Source of the DNA: an uncultured Ruminococcus sp.
Lineage (GTDB): Bacteria > Bacillota > Clostridia > Oscillospirales > Acutalibacteraceae
Length of the DNA: 44,923 nucleotides
Direction: 5' to 3'
Assembly (NCBI GenBank): GCA_902765625.1
Contig: CACXAO010000008.1
Location: 1 to 44,923, forward strand
A program made the position numbers and the translations under genes. Below, piece after piece: positions 8,203 through 16,765 of this stretch. Under the pieces are notes generated by a model. The model saw nothing but the letters and a program-made list of their open reading frames with translations. It searched no databases and was not told where the DNA came from. Numbering within the stretch: position 1 is the first letter of the stretch; the number at the start of each line of letters is the position of its first letter.

Positions 8203-9027
8203 ATGAGCAGACATACAAAAGTAATAGCAGCATTATTAACGGCAGTATTCCTGTTCAGCACAATCGGTGCAATTTCGGCTTATGCCGAGGCTGACGTCAA
8301 CCAGGATCCCGATCCGGTCGTGACCGAGCAGCCCTATAATCCCGAGCCCGAGCCGACATATCCCGATATGCCCGTAGATCCCGATCCGGTCGTAACCGAG
8401 CAGCCTTACAATCCCGAACCGTACAACCCCGACCCGTATATCGACGACGGCGGCAACAGCGGCGGCGGAAGCGGCAGTGGCAGCGGCGGCAGCAGCTCAG
8501 GCAGCAATACCGGTAACAACGGCAACAACGGCAGCGGCTGGGTAGACGGCGACGGCAACGTTTTCAGCAGCCCCGAAGAGGTATATGTAGGCGGAGGTCA
8601 GAGCTATCAGCCTCCCCAGAGCACCGCGCCGTCCGCAGCGCTCTACGAAACCAAAAACAAAAAGATCGACGACAACACCCTTTCCTCCAACGACTGGGGC
8701 GATATCGCTTCTAAGCTCAAGAATGCCGGCAACACTGTTGCGGATGACGACGGCAGCGGCGATTTCACCTTCATTCAGCAGAATACCGCCAAGGAGGATA
8801 ACGGTCACTGGATCATCATTGCCGGCGCAGCGTGTCTGCTGCTCAGCCTGATCGGATTTATCTATCTGATCGCTTCTGCGATCTCGCGCCGCAGAAAGCT
8901 CAAGGGCGCAATGGCTGCAGGCGGCAGTCAGGGCGGATATTACCGCGCGAACGACGATTATGACGACGGCTACAAGCCCGCCGCCAAAAAGGAAAAGACT
9001 CCGCGCAACGGCAGAAGATACAAGTAA
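8203..9027 (+). CDS. Surface protein with Pro-rich repeats and a C-terminal membrane anchor, function unknown
   Basis: A 274-aa protein I do not recognise. It has a signal peptide (residues 1-28, ending AYAEA) and a Pro/Glu/Tyr-rich segment in which the unit DPDPVVTEQPYNPEP occurs twice. A Gly/Ser/Asn linker (about 85-115), a small domain, a membrane helix near residues 204-227 (IIIAGAACLLLSLIGFIYLI) and a basic tail with RRRK follow. The topology predicts an outside N-terminal domain held to the membrane by one helix. A very good AAAGGAGG site lies seven bases before the ATG. It is 24 bases after the lipoprotein gene and probably in the same transcript. The linker resembles wall-spanning segments. 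Confidence 0.7.
   Translation: MSRHTKVIAALLTAVFLFSTIGAISAYAEADVNQDPDPVVTEQPYNPEPEPTYPDMPVDPDPVVTEQPYNPEPYNPDPYIDDGGNSGGGSGSGSGGSSSGSNTGNNGNNGSGWVDGDGNVFSSPEEVYVGGGQSYQPPQSTAPSAALYETKNKKIDDNTLSSNDWGDIASKLKNAGNTVADDDGSGDFTFIQQNTAKEDNGHWIIIAGAACLLLSLIGFIYLIASAISRRRKLKGAMAAGGSQGGYYRANDDYDDGYKPAAKKEKTPRNGRRYK
8305..8421 (+). repeat. Imperfect 45-base tandem-type repeat within the surface protein gene
   Basis: Two copies beginning GATCCCGATCCGGTCG (about 8305-8349 and 8377-8421) encode DPDPVVTEQPYNPEP. They differ mainly at third codon positions, which suggests selection on the peptide. A degenerate NPDPY unit follows. Confidence 0.7.
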
Positions 9028-9039
9028 ATGAGTAAAAGA

Positions 9040-9070
9040 AAAACGTCTCTGAAAATTCAGGGACGTTTTT
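9040..9070. terminator. Bidirectional intrinsic terminator between convergent genes
   Basis: A 13-bp stem, AAAACGTCTCTGA (9040-9052) with TCAGGGACGTTTT (9057-9069), has one G-U pair and a four-base loop. T runs lie on both sides, so it can end the plus-strand surface-protein transcript and the minus-strand TraX transcript. Confidence 0.85.
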
Positions 9071-9077
9071 GTTTATA

Positions 9078-9797
9078 TTACGTGAAGTATCCGAGATTGA
9101 GCTTTATCAGATAGATGATAAAGATGTGCAGAGGATAAATGAAGTAAAACAGGTATTTCAGAAAAGCTCCGCGGATAAAACCGCGTTTGCCGTTGTACAG
9201 CGAAATCGGCAGAAACGCGAGCATTGAGAAGCGGAAGTTGTTGAGAATAAGCGCCGGGAAAATCCGCAGTACCATTTGACCGCGAAGCGCGTAAAGCAGA
9301 AGAATAAAGGCAAACCCCTGCATCCAGTAATCGGCGTAGAGGTAGTAGCACACCGCCGTAAGTCCGAGCAGAGAAAGAAGCACAAGCAGCGGTTTTTCGC
9401 GGAAGCGCTCGATCGCGCACATGGCGAGGTAGCCCAGAAGCAGGGTGAAAAACACGTTTTGCACGTTGTAAAACAGCTTTCCCGTGTGTTCAAGATTGAA
9501 CGGTATTTCCGAAATAACGGCAAGAGCCGCAAGACTGATTCCGTAGCGGACTTTGTTGCGGGTGTGCAGGAACCCTTCGATCAGCAGAAAGCAGAAAATC
9601 GGAAAGGCAAAACGTCCGAGATCGCGCATCAGGCGGTACAGCGTCAGCTTGTATTCTCCGATCTGAACGAGGATTATGCCTTGGTCAACGAGATGAACGC
9701 CTACATGGTCGATAAACATTGAGATCACGGCGATCAGCTTAAGCGAGCTTCCGCTGAACACCTTCCAACGGTCGGGTATCACCGCCTGCCGTATCAT
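9078..9797 (-). CDS. TraX-family integral membrane protein
   Basis: A 239-aa polytopic protein with about six to seven hydrophobic helices. The N-terminal SSLKLIAVISMFIDHVGVH and the motif GRFAFPIFCFLLIEGFLHT are characteristic of the TraX family (PF05857). In F plasmids TraX N-acetylates pilin, but most chromosomal clostridial homologues are not in conjugation loci and have unknown substrates; none of its neighbours here are conjugative genes. A surface acetyltransferase role is inference. The start overlaps the end of the upstream amidohydrolase by four bases (ATGA), indicating translational coupling. Confidence 0.8.
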   Translation of the reverse strand: MIRQAVIPDRWKVFSGSSLKLIAVISMFIDHVGVHLVDQGIILVQIGEYKLTLYRLMRDLGRFAFPIFCFLLIEGFLHTRNKVRYGISLAALAVISEIPFNLEHTGKLFYNVQNVFFTLLLGYLAMCAIERFREKPLLVLLSLLGLTAVCYYLYADYWMQGFAFILLLYALRGQMVLRIFPALILNNFRFSMLAFLPISLYNGKRGFIRGAFLKYLFYFIYPLHIFIIYLIKLNLGYFT

Positions 9798-10600
9798 AAC
9801 CCAAACATCCTTTGGGCGTTTTTGTACATCAGGTTATCGTAGTCCCCGGCAGGAAGCAGCGCTTTAAGCTCGTTGAAATACTGCTGATAAAGCGAGCGGT
9901 CTCCGGTTTTGTTGTGGAGGAGGGTGTCCTTGCCGTCAATCGGATTATCTGTGCCGAAGAGCATCTTTTCGCTTCCGTAGCGTTGAATAGCGTCAATCGT
10001 GGTGCTCATGGGAACCCATGTGGTGTCGCCGTAAAGATTCGGCAGCTTGCCGAGCAAATCGAGCGCGACCGAGTTGTCTGTGCCCAGATCCATGTGTACC
10101 ATCACGAATTTCAGCTCAGGATGACGCTTTGCCGCGTTGTACAGGTGCGGCGACATAGCCTGCTCGCAGCCGCCTGTGTGAGATACAACCGGCAGATCGA
10201 ATTCCGCAGCCAGCCTGTAAACAGGCTCAAGACGTTCGTCGTCGGGCGCGGTAAGGGAGTGGAAGGGATGCAGCTTAAAGCCGCAGATAATATCGCGGTT
10301 TTCCTTTAGAAGCGAAACAAACTCATCGTCGGGAAGCTCGTGCTGAATGCGCAGCCACGGCATTACACCCAGCCTGTCGGAATACGGACGCACAGCCTCA
10401 ACGGTTTCGCGCAAAAGCTGATTCTGCGGCTTTGAAAACGGCGGAGGTACCGGGTTGCCCTGATGGTCGTTTTCTGCGCCTTCAATGTTGCTGAGAATCG
10501 TAAAGTCGATTCCGTATGCGTCCATCGAGTACAGAAGCTGGTCGATCGTCATGTCAAAGGGCGGCAGCGTTCCGATGTGCGCGTGAGTATCTATAATCAT
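9794..10600 (-). CDS. Amidohydrolase-2 family metal-dependent hydrolase
   Basis: A 268-aa TIM-barrel hydrolase. It shows the amidohydrolase metal-site signatures: DTHAHIG at residues 3-9, FKLHP near 129, VVSHTG near 158, MVHMD near 187 and FGTDNPID near 230, where Asp is the usual catalytic base. This fits the PF04909 family (decarboxylases and lactone or amide hydrolases). The substrate cannot be read from the sequence. It precedes the TraX-like gene with a 4-base overlap and follows the acyltransferase gene by 32 bases, so the three are likely one transcript. An AGGTGC-like site precedes the ATG. Confidence 0.8.
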   Translation of the reverse strand: MIIDTHAHIGTLPPFDMTIDQLLYSMDAYGIDFTILSNIEGAENDHQGNPVPPPFSKPQNQLLRETVEAVRPYSDRLGVMPWLRIQHELPDDEFVSLLKENRDIICGFKLHPFHSLTAPDDERLEPVYRLAAEFDLPVVSHTGGCEQAMSPHLYNAAKRHPELKFVMVHMDLGTDNSVALDLLGKLPNLYGDTTWVPMSTTIDAIQRYGSEKMLFGTDNPIDGKDTLLHNKTGDRSLYQQYFNELKALLPAGDYDNLMYKNAQRMFGL

Positions 10601-10632
10601 AATAGCACCTCGTTTCTTGTTGATTTGTTATT

Positions 10633-11670
10633 TCAATTTGCTTTTGGTCTTTTAAGATAAATGTTCTGCAGCTTGTGCACGGCAAAGGACAGTGCGGCGG
10701 AGAAAGCGATGCAGAGCAGGTAGAAATGCGGATAGCAGGTTTTCAGACCGATTTGGTTCATCACGGCGCGGAGAATGACGTGGCTGAGATACAGCTCAAG
10801 CGACGCTGCGCCTACGCTGCGCAGAAAACGGCTGCCGCCGCAACGTGTGAGAACAGCAGTTGCCGCGAACAGTACGATAAACGGGTAAAATACGGCGCCG
10901 ATACGCAACGAGAATACGCCCCACAGAAAATCCGCGCGAACCCTTGTCGCAAACGAAAGCGCCGCAAAGCACGCCGCCAAAATGCACAGCAGGACGGCTT
11001 CGGCAGTGAAGCTTTCGCCGCTGCGGGCTTTTCTGCCGTACCAAGCGCCGATAATAAACGGTGCCACGCGCCAGAGCGCGATCTCAATGTTGTCGTACAC
11101 GGCGGGAGAGAGAAAATGCAGCAAAAGGCATCCGGCGATCACTGCTGCAATCAGCGCGGCGGTCAAAGCGCCGGCAAGCCGTTTGTCAGGCAGGGAAATC
11201 AGGCGGTACAACAGCGGAAACAGCAGGTACAGCGGCAAAATCAGCGCGATGTACCAGACCAGCCGAACTCCCTCCGTCCAGAAAGAAATCATGGAGAAAT
11301 CCGCTGAAAACCGCAGCCATCCGGTTTGCCGCAGAAGCAAATCGAGCACCGCGAAACCCGCGCCGCCAAAAATCAAATAGGCAGGCAGCACACGCGACAG
11401 GCGTTTGCGGTAAAAATCGGACAGCCGCGGATTGCCTGACATCGAGTAGAAAAGTCCCATTCCCGAGAGAAAGAGGAAAATCTCCACGCCGCTGCTGCCG
11501 AGCAAGAGGTTATATCCCCGTGCAAAAACCGCCGCAGCGCCGCCGAAGCCTGCGTCCTGTACGTCCTCGCAGTAGTGGAACAGGATTATCGAAATGATGG
11601 AAAAACCGAACAGCTCGCTGCGTACGTTTGAAATATTTGTTGTGATGCGCTGTGTTTTTTCTGATTTCAT
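10633..11670 (-). CDS. Acyltransferase 3 family membrane protein
   Basis: A 345-aa protein with about ten hydrophobic helices. It begins with a cytoplasmic segment and then FSIISIILFHYCEDV, where the FHY His is the conserved catalytic His of the acyltransferase-3 (OafA/WecH-like) family. IFLFLSGMGLFYSM and the RLSRVLPAYLIF arginines also match. Such proteins O-acylate surface polysaccharides. I chose the ATG at 11670 because AAGGA lies upstream of it and the longer reading to 11721 would overlap the preceding methyltransferase gene by 38 bases without a ribosome site. It may act on the capsule made further along the window, but that is inference. Confidence 0.82.
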   Translation of the reverse strand: MKSEKTQRITTNISNVRSELFGFSIISIILFHYCEDVQDAGFGGAAAVFARGYNLLLGSSGVEIFLFLSGMGLFYSMSGNPRLSDFYRKRLSRVLPAYLIFGGAGFAVLDLLLRQTGWLRFSADFSMISFWTEGVRLVWYIALILPLYLLFPLLYRLISLPDKRLAGALTAALIAAVIAGCLLLHFLSPAVYDNIEIALWRVAPFIIGAWYGRKARSGESFTAEAVLLCILAACFAALSFATRVRADFLWGVFSLRIGAVFYPFIVLFAATAVLTRCGGSRFLRSVGAASLELYLSHVILRAVMNQIGLKTCYPHFYLLCIAFSAALSFAVHKLQNIYLKRPKAN

Positions 11671-11683
11671 TATAAATGATTCC

Positions 11684-12847
11684 TTATTTATTTTGCAGAG
11701 AAAGCAGCACTGCGCACTCAATATGCTCGGTGTGAGGGAACATATCTACGGGCTGGATTTTCTGCGCCTTATAAGCGCTGTTTTCGCTGAGAAAACGCAG
11801 GTCTCTCGCTAAGGTTTCGGGGTTGCAGCTGATGTAAACCACCCTTTCGGGCGACATCTTTATGAGCGAACGCAGAAATTTTTCGCTGCTGCCGGCTCTC
11901 GGAGGATCCATGAATACAACGTCGGGACGCTCGTCCTCCTCGGCGGCGGATTCCATGAAATCGCCTGCGTCGCCCTTGTAAAAGCGGATGTTTTTCAGAC
12001 TGTTGCGCTTGGCGTTCGTGATCGCGTCGCGAACCGCGTCTCCGTTCAGCTCAACGCCGATTACCCGACCGGCTCCGTTTTTTGCAGCGACGATTCCGAT
12101 CGTGCCGATGCCGCAGTATGTGTCGAGCACGGTCTCGTTTCCTCTGAGGTCTGCGAATTCTATCGCCTTGCCGTAGAGGACCTCGGTCTGCACCGGATTT
12201 ATCTGGTAAAAGCTCTTTGGCGAGATCCTGAACCGGCAGCCGCAGAGCACATCCTCGATATAGCCCTTGCCGTAGAGCACGGTCTGCCTTTCGCCGAGAA
12301 CAAGATTCGTGCTGAGGTTGTTTACGTTCTGCACTATGGTGGTGATTTCGGGGAACTGCTTCAGAACCGCCTTTACAAAGTTGTTTTTTGAAGGAAAAAC
12401 AGGCGTTCCGGTTACAAGCACAAGCATGATCTGGTTTGTTGAGAAACCGCGCCTTACGAGCACATGCCGCAGAAAGCCTCTGCCCGTGTCCTCGTTGTAG
12501 GTGCTCAGCTTGAACGACGGCAGCAGCTTCCGGACGCCTGTGATAATCCTGTCGGCGGCTTCGTCCTCGATCATGCAGCTGTCTATGCCTACGACGTGAT
12601 GGGTCCCCGACTGGTAAACGCCCGAGATTATTTTTCCGCTTCTGTTGGTATAGAAAGCCGCCTGAACCTTGTTGCGGTAGTGGCAGGGGTTTTTCATGCC
12701 GATGATCGGGTCAACCTTTCCGAATCGGCGGAGCAGGCGCTCAACCTTGCGCTGCTTAAAGCGAAGCTGCTCGGGATATGAGGTGTCGAGCTGACAGCCG
12801 CCGCATTTTTTGTAGACGGGACAGCGCTGTGTTGTTGACTTTTCCAT
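11684..12847 (-). CDS. 23S rRNA (uracil-C5)-methyltransferase, RlmD/RlmCD type, without TRAM domain
   Basis: Uses SAM to methylate C5 of a uridine, most likely in 23S rRNA (U747/U1939 type). The iron-sulphur ligands C9, C15, C18 (CPVYKKCGGC) and C91 match the RumA cluster. The SAM site is LDTYCGIGTIGI near 241-252, MDPPRAGS lies near 313, the catalytic nucleophile is C341 in ISCNPET, and the base is Glu375 in HTEHIE. The length is 387 aa. The N-terminal TRAM RNA-binding domain of about 60 residues, usual in Firmicutes homologues, is missing, and the frame begins only eight residues before the first cluster Cys. CGGAGG precedes the ATG. It is transcribed divergently from glnN. Confidence 0.9.
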   Translation of the reverse strand: MEKSTTQRCPVYKKCGGCQLDTSYPEQLRFKQRKVERLLRRFGKVDPIIGMKNPCHYRNKVQAAFYTNRSGKIISGVYQSGTHHVVGIDSCMIEDEAADRIITGVRKLLPSFKLSTYNEDTGRGFLRHVLVRRGFSTNQIMLVLVTGTPVFPSKNNFVKAVLKQFPEITTIVQNVNNLSTNLVLGERQTVLYGKGYIEDVLCGCRFRISPKSFYQINPVQTEVLYGKAIEFADLRGNETVLDTYCGIGTIGIVAAKNGAGRVIGVELNGDAVRDAITNAKRNSLKNIRFYKGDAGDFMESAAEEDERPDVVFMDPPRAGSSEKFLRSLIKMSPERVVYISCNPETLARDLRFLSENSAYKAQKIQPVDMFPHTEHIECAVLLSLQNK

Positions 12848-12870
12848 AAAATTTCCTCCGAGTTTTTCTG

Positions 12871-12904
12871 ATTATATTCTATCATCAACAGACTTCAATT
12901 TCAA
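12871..12904 (-). promoter_or_regulatory. Promoter(s) of the methyltransferase gene
   Basis: Read on the minus strand, TTGAAA (12904-12899) with TAGAAT (12881-12876) has 17-base spacing. An overlapping TTGAAG (12898-12893) with TATAAT (12876-12871) has 16-base spacing. The upstream edge lies 13 bases from the -35 of glnN, so the two promoters are back to back. Confidence 0.6.
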
Positions 12905-12917
12905 GCCGCAAAAACGC

Positions 12918-12946
12918 TTGACAAAAAAGTTAATTGGGAATATACT
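12918..12946 (+). promoter_or_regulatory. Consensus promoter of glnN
   Basis: A perfect TTGACA (12918-12923), a 17-base spacer and TATACT (12941-12946). The predicted start is near 12953, only about 12 bases before the 5' arm of an intrinsic terminator. A promoter this strong followed at once by a terminator implies control by transcription attenuation. Confidence 0.8.
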
Positions 12947-12957
12947 GACAATAATGA

Positions 12958-12998
12958 CGGCAAAGGCGCTGCGGGATTAACCTGCGGCGCCCTTTTTT
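12958..12998 (+). promoter_or_regulatory. Leader attenuator of glnN: terminator overlapped by an AxxGxx hexaloop hairpin
   Basis: Terminator: 11-bp stem GGCGCTGCGGG (12965-12975) with CCTGCGGCGCC (12981-12991), loop ATTAA, then a run of six T. Alternative: CGGC (12958-12961) pairs with GCTG (12968-12971) and presents the six-base loop AAAGGC, with A at position 1 and G at position 4, the bases conserved in RNA hairpins bound by ANTAR proteins. The two folds share 12965-12971 and cannot coexist. Known ANTAR sites normally have two such hairpins; I find only one here. No plus-strand gene lies upstream, so the terminator can only serve the glnN transcript. Confidence 0.65.
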
Positions 12999-13033
12999 GA
13001 ACTTACAAAAAATATCAGTTAGGAGAGTATTTT

Positions 13034-15124
13034 ATGTCAAAGGTACCCGAAATGTTCGGAAGCATGGTATTTAACGACAAAAAAATGCAGGAAAGACTTC
13101 CCAAATCCACCTATAAGGCGCTCAAAAAGACCATTCAGGACGGCGAGCCGCTTGATATAAGCGTGGCAAACGTAGTTGCGGCTGCCATGAAGGACTGGGC
13201 GATAGAGATGGGCTGCACCCACTATACGCACTGGTTCCAGCCGATGACCGGCGTTACCGCCGAGAAGCACGACAGCTTTATTCAGCCTCACGGCGACGGC
13301 GTTATAATGGAGTTCTCCGGCAAGGAGCTTATCAAGGGAGAGCCTGACGCTTCCTCGTTCCCCAGCGGCGGTATCCGCGCTACCTTTGAGGCGAGAGGCT
13401 ACACAACATGGGATCCCACTTCGCCTGCGTTTGTCCGCGACGGTTCTCTGTACATTCCCACCGCGTTCTGTTCCTATACAGGCGAGGTTCTTGACAAAAA
13501 AACTCCGCTGCTTCGCTCAATGGAGCGCATGAGCACCGAGGCGGTAAAGATCCTCCACCTTCTCGGCAAAACCGACGTTACACGCGTTACCACAACAGTA
13601 GGCCCCGAGCAGGAGTATTTCCTTATCGACAGGGAGCTTTACGATCAGAGAGAGGACCTCAAGCTCACGGGCAGAACGCTCTTCGGCGCAAAGGCGCCCA
13701 AGGGTCAGGAGCTTGACGACCACTACTTCGGCGCGATCAAGACCCGCGTTGCGGCATATATGAAGGATCTTGACGAGGAGCTGTGGCAGCTCGGCGTTCT
13801 CGCAAAGACAAAGCACAACGAGGTTGCTCCTTCGCAGCACGAGCTTGCTCCCATCTTCACCACATCGAATATCGCGAACGACCACAACGAGCTGACAATG
13901 GAGATCATGCAGAAAACCGCCGAAAAGCACGGTCTGGTATGCCTGCTCCACGAAAAGCCCTTTGCCGGCGTTAACGGCTCGGGTAAGCACAACAACTGGT
14001 CGCTCAGCACAAACCTCGGCGAAAACCTGCTCAGCCCCGGCAAGCACCCCGAAAACAACATCACCTTCCAGCTTTTCCTTGCGGCTGTTGTAAAGGCCGT
14101 AGACGAGTATCAGGACTTGCTCAGAGCTACGGTCGCCTCTGCCGGCAACGACCACAGACTCGGCGCAAACGAGGCTCCTCCGGCAATTATGTCGGTTTAC
14201 CTCGGCGACGACCTCGGCGAAATGGTACAGGCTATTATCGACGGCGAAAACTACGTCAGCCACGGCAAGCAGAGAATGGAAACCGGCGTTGAGGTTCTCG
14301 CGGACTTCAAAAAGGATACCTCCGACCGCAACCGCACCTCGCCCTTTGCCTTCACCGGCAACAAGTTTGAGTTCCGTGCGCTCGGCTCGGCGCTCAATAT
14401 CGGCTGTCCCAACTATATGCTCAATACAATGGTTGCCGAAGAGCTGAGTCAGTTCTATGTAGAGCTGAAGGGCGCTGAGGATATCGATTCCGCGGTTCGC
14501 TCTCTCGTCAGAAACGTGCTTACCGAGCATCAGCGCATCATCTTCAACGGCGACAACTACGCCGACGAGTGGGTTGAGGAAGCCAAAAGACGCGGTCTTT
14601 ACAACCTCAAATCGCTGCCCGACGCGTTCGCTCACTTCCTCGACAGAAAAAATATCGACCTCTTTGTCAAGAACAAGATCGTCACCGAGGCAGAGTACCG
14701 CGCGCGTTACGAGATAGAGCTTGAAACCTACTGCAAGCAGATCAATATTGAGGCGCTCACCATGATCGATATGGCGAAGAAGAAGATCACTCCTGCCGTA
14801 ACAGCGTTTGTAAGAGAGCTTACCGACGCCGCGCTCGCAAAGAAAGCGCTTTCGGCGGCGATTCCCACCTCCGTTGAGGAGGATCTGATCATCAGCCTTT
14901 CAAACAAGCTCGTTTGCTTCGTTAAAAAGACCTCCGAGCTTGAGGACTCGGTTCTCAACGCGGGCGATAACTCCGTAGATCCCCTTGAGAGAGCGCGCTA
15001 TTTCCGTGAGAATATCTTTGCCAAGATGCAGGAGCTTCGCGCGGTGGGCGATTCCATGGAGACCGAAACCGCAGCCGATTTCTGGCCGTATCCCTCATAT
15101 ACGGAGCTTCTTTTCGGCGTTTAA
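13034..15124 (+). CDS. glnN: Glutamine synthetase type III
   Basis: Makes glutamine from glutamate, ammonia and ATP, the main ammonium-assimilation step. The 696-aa length matches the GSIII family and is far longer than type I (about 450 aa). Visible are the [13 protein letters not shown]-terminus typical of GSIII, the metal-binding [11 protein letters not shown] near residues 188-199, [13 protein letters not shown] (ATP/glutamate region), [11 protein letters not shown] near 313 and a [10 protein letters not shown] segment. GGAGAG precedes the ATG. Expression is probably set by the leader attenuator and, by inference, by an ANTAR regulator such as the one at the end of the window. It is monocistronic as far as can be seen. 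Confidence 0.97.
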   Translation: MSKVPEMFGSMVFNDKKMQERLPKSTYKALKKTIQDGEPLDISVANVVAAAMKDWAIEMGCTHYTHWFQPMTGVTAEKHDSFIQPHGDGVIMEFSGKELIKGEPDASSFPSGGIRATFEARGYTTWDPTSPAFVRDGSLYIPTAFCSYTGEVLDKKTPLLRSMERMSTEAVKILHLLGKTDVTRVTTTVGPEQEYFLIDRELYDQREDLKLTGRTLFGAKAPKGQELDDHYFGAIKTRVAAYMKDLDEELWQLGVLAKTKHNEVAPSQHELAPIFTTSNIANDHNELTMEIMQKTAEKHGLVCLLHEKPFAGVNGSGKHNNWSLSTNLGENLLSPGKHPENNITFQLFLAAVVKAVDEYQDLLRATVASAGNDHRLGANEAPPAIMSVYLGDDLGEMVQAIIDGENYVSHGKQRMETGVEVLADFKKDTSDRNRTSPFAFTGNKFEFRALGSALNIGCPNYMLNTMVAEELSQFYVELKGAEDIDSAVRSLVRNVLTEHQRIIFNGDNYADEWVEEAKRRGLYNLKSLPDAFAHFLDRKNIDLFVKNKIVTEAEYRARYEIELETYCKQINIEALTMIDMAKKKITPAVTAFVRELTDAALAKKALSAAIPTSVEEDLIISLSNKLVCFVKKTSELEDSVLNAGDNSVDPLERARYFRENIFAKMQELRAVGDSMETETAADFWPYPSYTELLFGV

Positions 15125-15432
15125 GGTTTTTTTGTACAACGTGACAAGGCGGAAAATACTTTTGACGGCATTTTTGACTCGATAGACAAATTTAGTCCGA
15201 ATAGTTGTAAAAATAGAATAAAAACCAATCCGAATTATTGAAATCTTTAGTACAGAGAAGTATATAATCTGGGTTATGTTGCGCTAAAATTAGATGTAAT
15301 TTGCAAAAAACACTTTACAAACCAAATCATTAGTGATATAATCTATACGTAAATTCATCGAAAATGGTTTTCAGCGGTTCTGTAACCGTTTTCTGAGGAT
15401 TACATAAATTACTCAAAAGGTGGTAGAAAACA
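15125..15432 (+). promoter_or_regulatory. 308-base intergenic region with two promoters and a leader hairpin
   Basis: No gene is seen here. The main promoter is TTTACA (15314-15319), a 17-base spacer and an extended -10, TGATATAAT (15334-15342), with a start near 15349. A second candidate is TTGAAA (15238-15243) with TATATA (15261-15266). The leader of the main transcript contains a 10-bp hairpin, GAAAATGGTT (15360-15369) with AACCGTTTTC (15384-15393), with no U tract, followed by AAAGGTGG before the next gene. A T run just after the glnN stop has no convincing stem. Confidence 0.6.
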
Positions 15433-16041
15433 ATGAAAAAGTTATCCGCAATCTTCGTTGCACTTCTTCTCGTTGCCGTATCCGCTGTTTCAGCTTTTGC
15501 TGCCGGTATCAATGACAATGAGCAGAAGGTTCTTGACGAATTAAAGACCAGTGTTAAGATGCAGGGTACTGAGATGTACTTGCCCGAAGCTTATGTAAAT
15601 CAGGCTGAGAACTTCTTTAACACTATTGACATGACTGAAGATCAGGCTGATAAGGTTCTCTCCGTTATCAAGAGCGGCAAGACCCAGCTTGAGGCTACAG
15701 GCGCAAAGAATATTGCTGATTGCACAACTGCTCAGAAGAAGGAGCTCATGACTACTCTCAAAAACGTAATGGCTCCCGTAAACGGCACTGCTTCCTATGA
15801 TAAGACCACAGGTGAGATTACCCTTAAGTCTGAGAGCGGCGAGGTTATCTTCAAGGCTGTTCCTACTCTCGTAGAAAAAGGCAGCAGCAAGGGCGAGGAC
15901 GTTAACGGCAAGACCACAGACGGCGGCGTTGTTAAGACAACAGGCGCTTCTGCTAACACCATGACCTTCGTTATCATCGGTGCAGCTGCAGTTCTCGTTA
16001 TCGCAGGCGGCGCTTTCTTCGTAATTAAGAAGAGAGGCTAA
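15433..16041 (+). CDS. Secreted protein with C-terminal anchor, probable substrate of the adjacent sortase
   Basis: A 202-aa protein of unknown family. Signal peptide: residues 1-24, cleaved near AFAAG. Mature region: about 145 residues, Lys/Glu-rich, with a helical N-terminal half. The C-terminus has the layout of a cell-wall sorting signal: a TTG-containing motif (KTTGA, 168-172), a hydrophobic helix at 177-197 and a short basic end KKRG. The motif is not LPXTG. It is encoded immediately before a sortase with a one-base overlap (TAATG), the usual arrangement for a dedicated enzyme-substrate pair. Codon use is noticeably less GC-rich at third positions than in neighbours, which may mark high expression or a different origin. 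Function unknown. Confidence 0.75.
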   Translation: MKKLSAIFVALLLVAVSAVSAFAAGINDNEQKVLDELKTSVKMQGTEMYLPEAYVNQAENFFNTIDMTEDQADKVLSVIKSGKTQLEATGAKNIADCTTAQKKELMTTLKNVMAPVNGTASYDKTTGEITLKSESGEVIFKAVPTLVEKGSSKGEDVNGKTTDGGVVKTTGASANTMTFVIIGAAAVLVIAGGAFFVIKKRG

Positions 16042-16757
16042 TGTCCGGTCAAAACAGACACAGGCACAATAAAAAAGTTGGTGGGAAGAGTTTTGTGATT
16101 CTTCCCATTATCTTTTGTCTCGGAATATTTTTGGTGATATACGCGGCGCTTGTTCCTTCTGTCAGACCCTTTGTCGCTGCGGCAGGCATGGTGTTTTCTG
16201 ACTCAGAAAAAGACTACTCTACCGAATATAAGAATATTTTTGTGCCTGTAAAGGAAAACGAAACGGTAGAGACGGTTACCAACGCGGAGGGTGAAGCTGA
16301 GGTTAAATCCGAGGTGGTTGAATATCCCAACTACGGAAACCAGTTCGGCGATATCAGCATTCCCGACTGCGGTATCGAATGTCCTCTGTTCATGGGCGAC
16401 GGCGACGTTGCGCTCAACAACGGCGTAGGCATCTATTACGGAAGCTTTGTTCCGGGCTACGGCGGCACTACGCTTATTGCAGGACACAACAACACATATT
16501 TCAACGGCCTAAAAAATGCCGCGCCGGGTCAGGAGATAACCATCAGAACCAGCTACGGCAATTATAAGTATACGATCAGAGATACGGCGGTAAAGGAGGC
16601 TCTCGACACAACGGCATACGATTTATCCGCCGACTATGAAAATCTGGTTTTGTACACATGCTATCCTTTTGACGAGATCGGTCTTACAAGCAAGAGATTC
16701 TTTGTTTACGCCGATCTGACCGAGGGTGTTTCCATTGAGAAAACGGCAGCAGACTGA
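16041..16757 (+). CDS. srtD: Sortase, class D-like
   Basis: A membrane-anchored transpeptidase that cleaves a sorting signal and joins the protein to the cell wall. Residues 17-37 form the single N-terminal helix. The catalytic triad is visible: His149 in AGHNNTYF, Cys207 in LYTCYPF and Arg219 in SKRFFVYA. The TCYPF context and 238-aa length are closer to class D (YhcS-like) than to class A or B. A poorly conserved acidic linker (about 55-95) separates the helix from the beta-barrel. Translation is coupled to the upstream substrate gene. The class is judged from motifs only. Confidence 0.9.
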   Translation: MSGQNRHRHNKKVGGKSFVILPIIFCLGIFLVIYAALVPSVRPFVAAAGMVFSDSEKDYSTEYKNIFVPVKENETVETVTNAEGEAEVKSEVVEYPNYGNQFGDISIPDCGIECPLFMGDGDVALNNGVGIYYGSFVPGYGGTTLIAGHNNTYFNGLKNAAPGQEITIRTSYGNYKYTIRDTAVKEALDTTAYDLSADYENLVLYTCYPFDEIGLTSKRFFVYADLTEGVSIEKTAAD

Positions 16758-16765
16758 GAGGTATT

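Noticed and set aside
9078..9797. Evidence for a conjugative element from the TraX-like protein
   Set aside because: No relaxase, coupling protein or type IV secretion gene is nearby, and chromosomal TraX homologues are common in Clostridia.
11671..11721. N-terminal extension of the acyltransferase
   Set aside because: It would overlap the end of the methyltransferase gene and lacks a ribosome site; the ATG at 11670 has one.
13517..14635. 372-codon minus-strand frame inside glnN
   Set aside because: It is antisense to the conserved glutamine synthetase core, with no ribosome site or motif.
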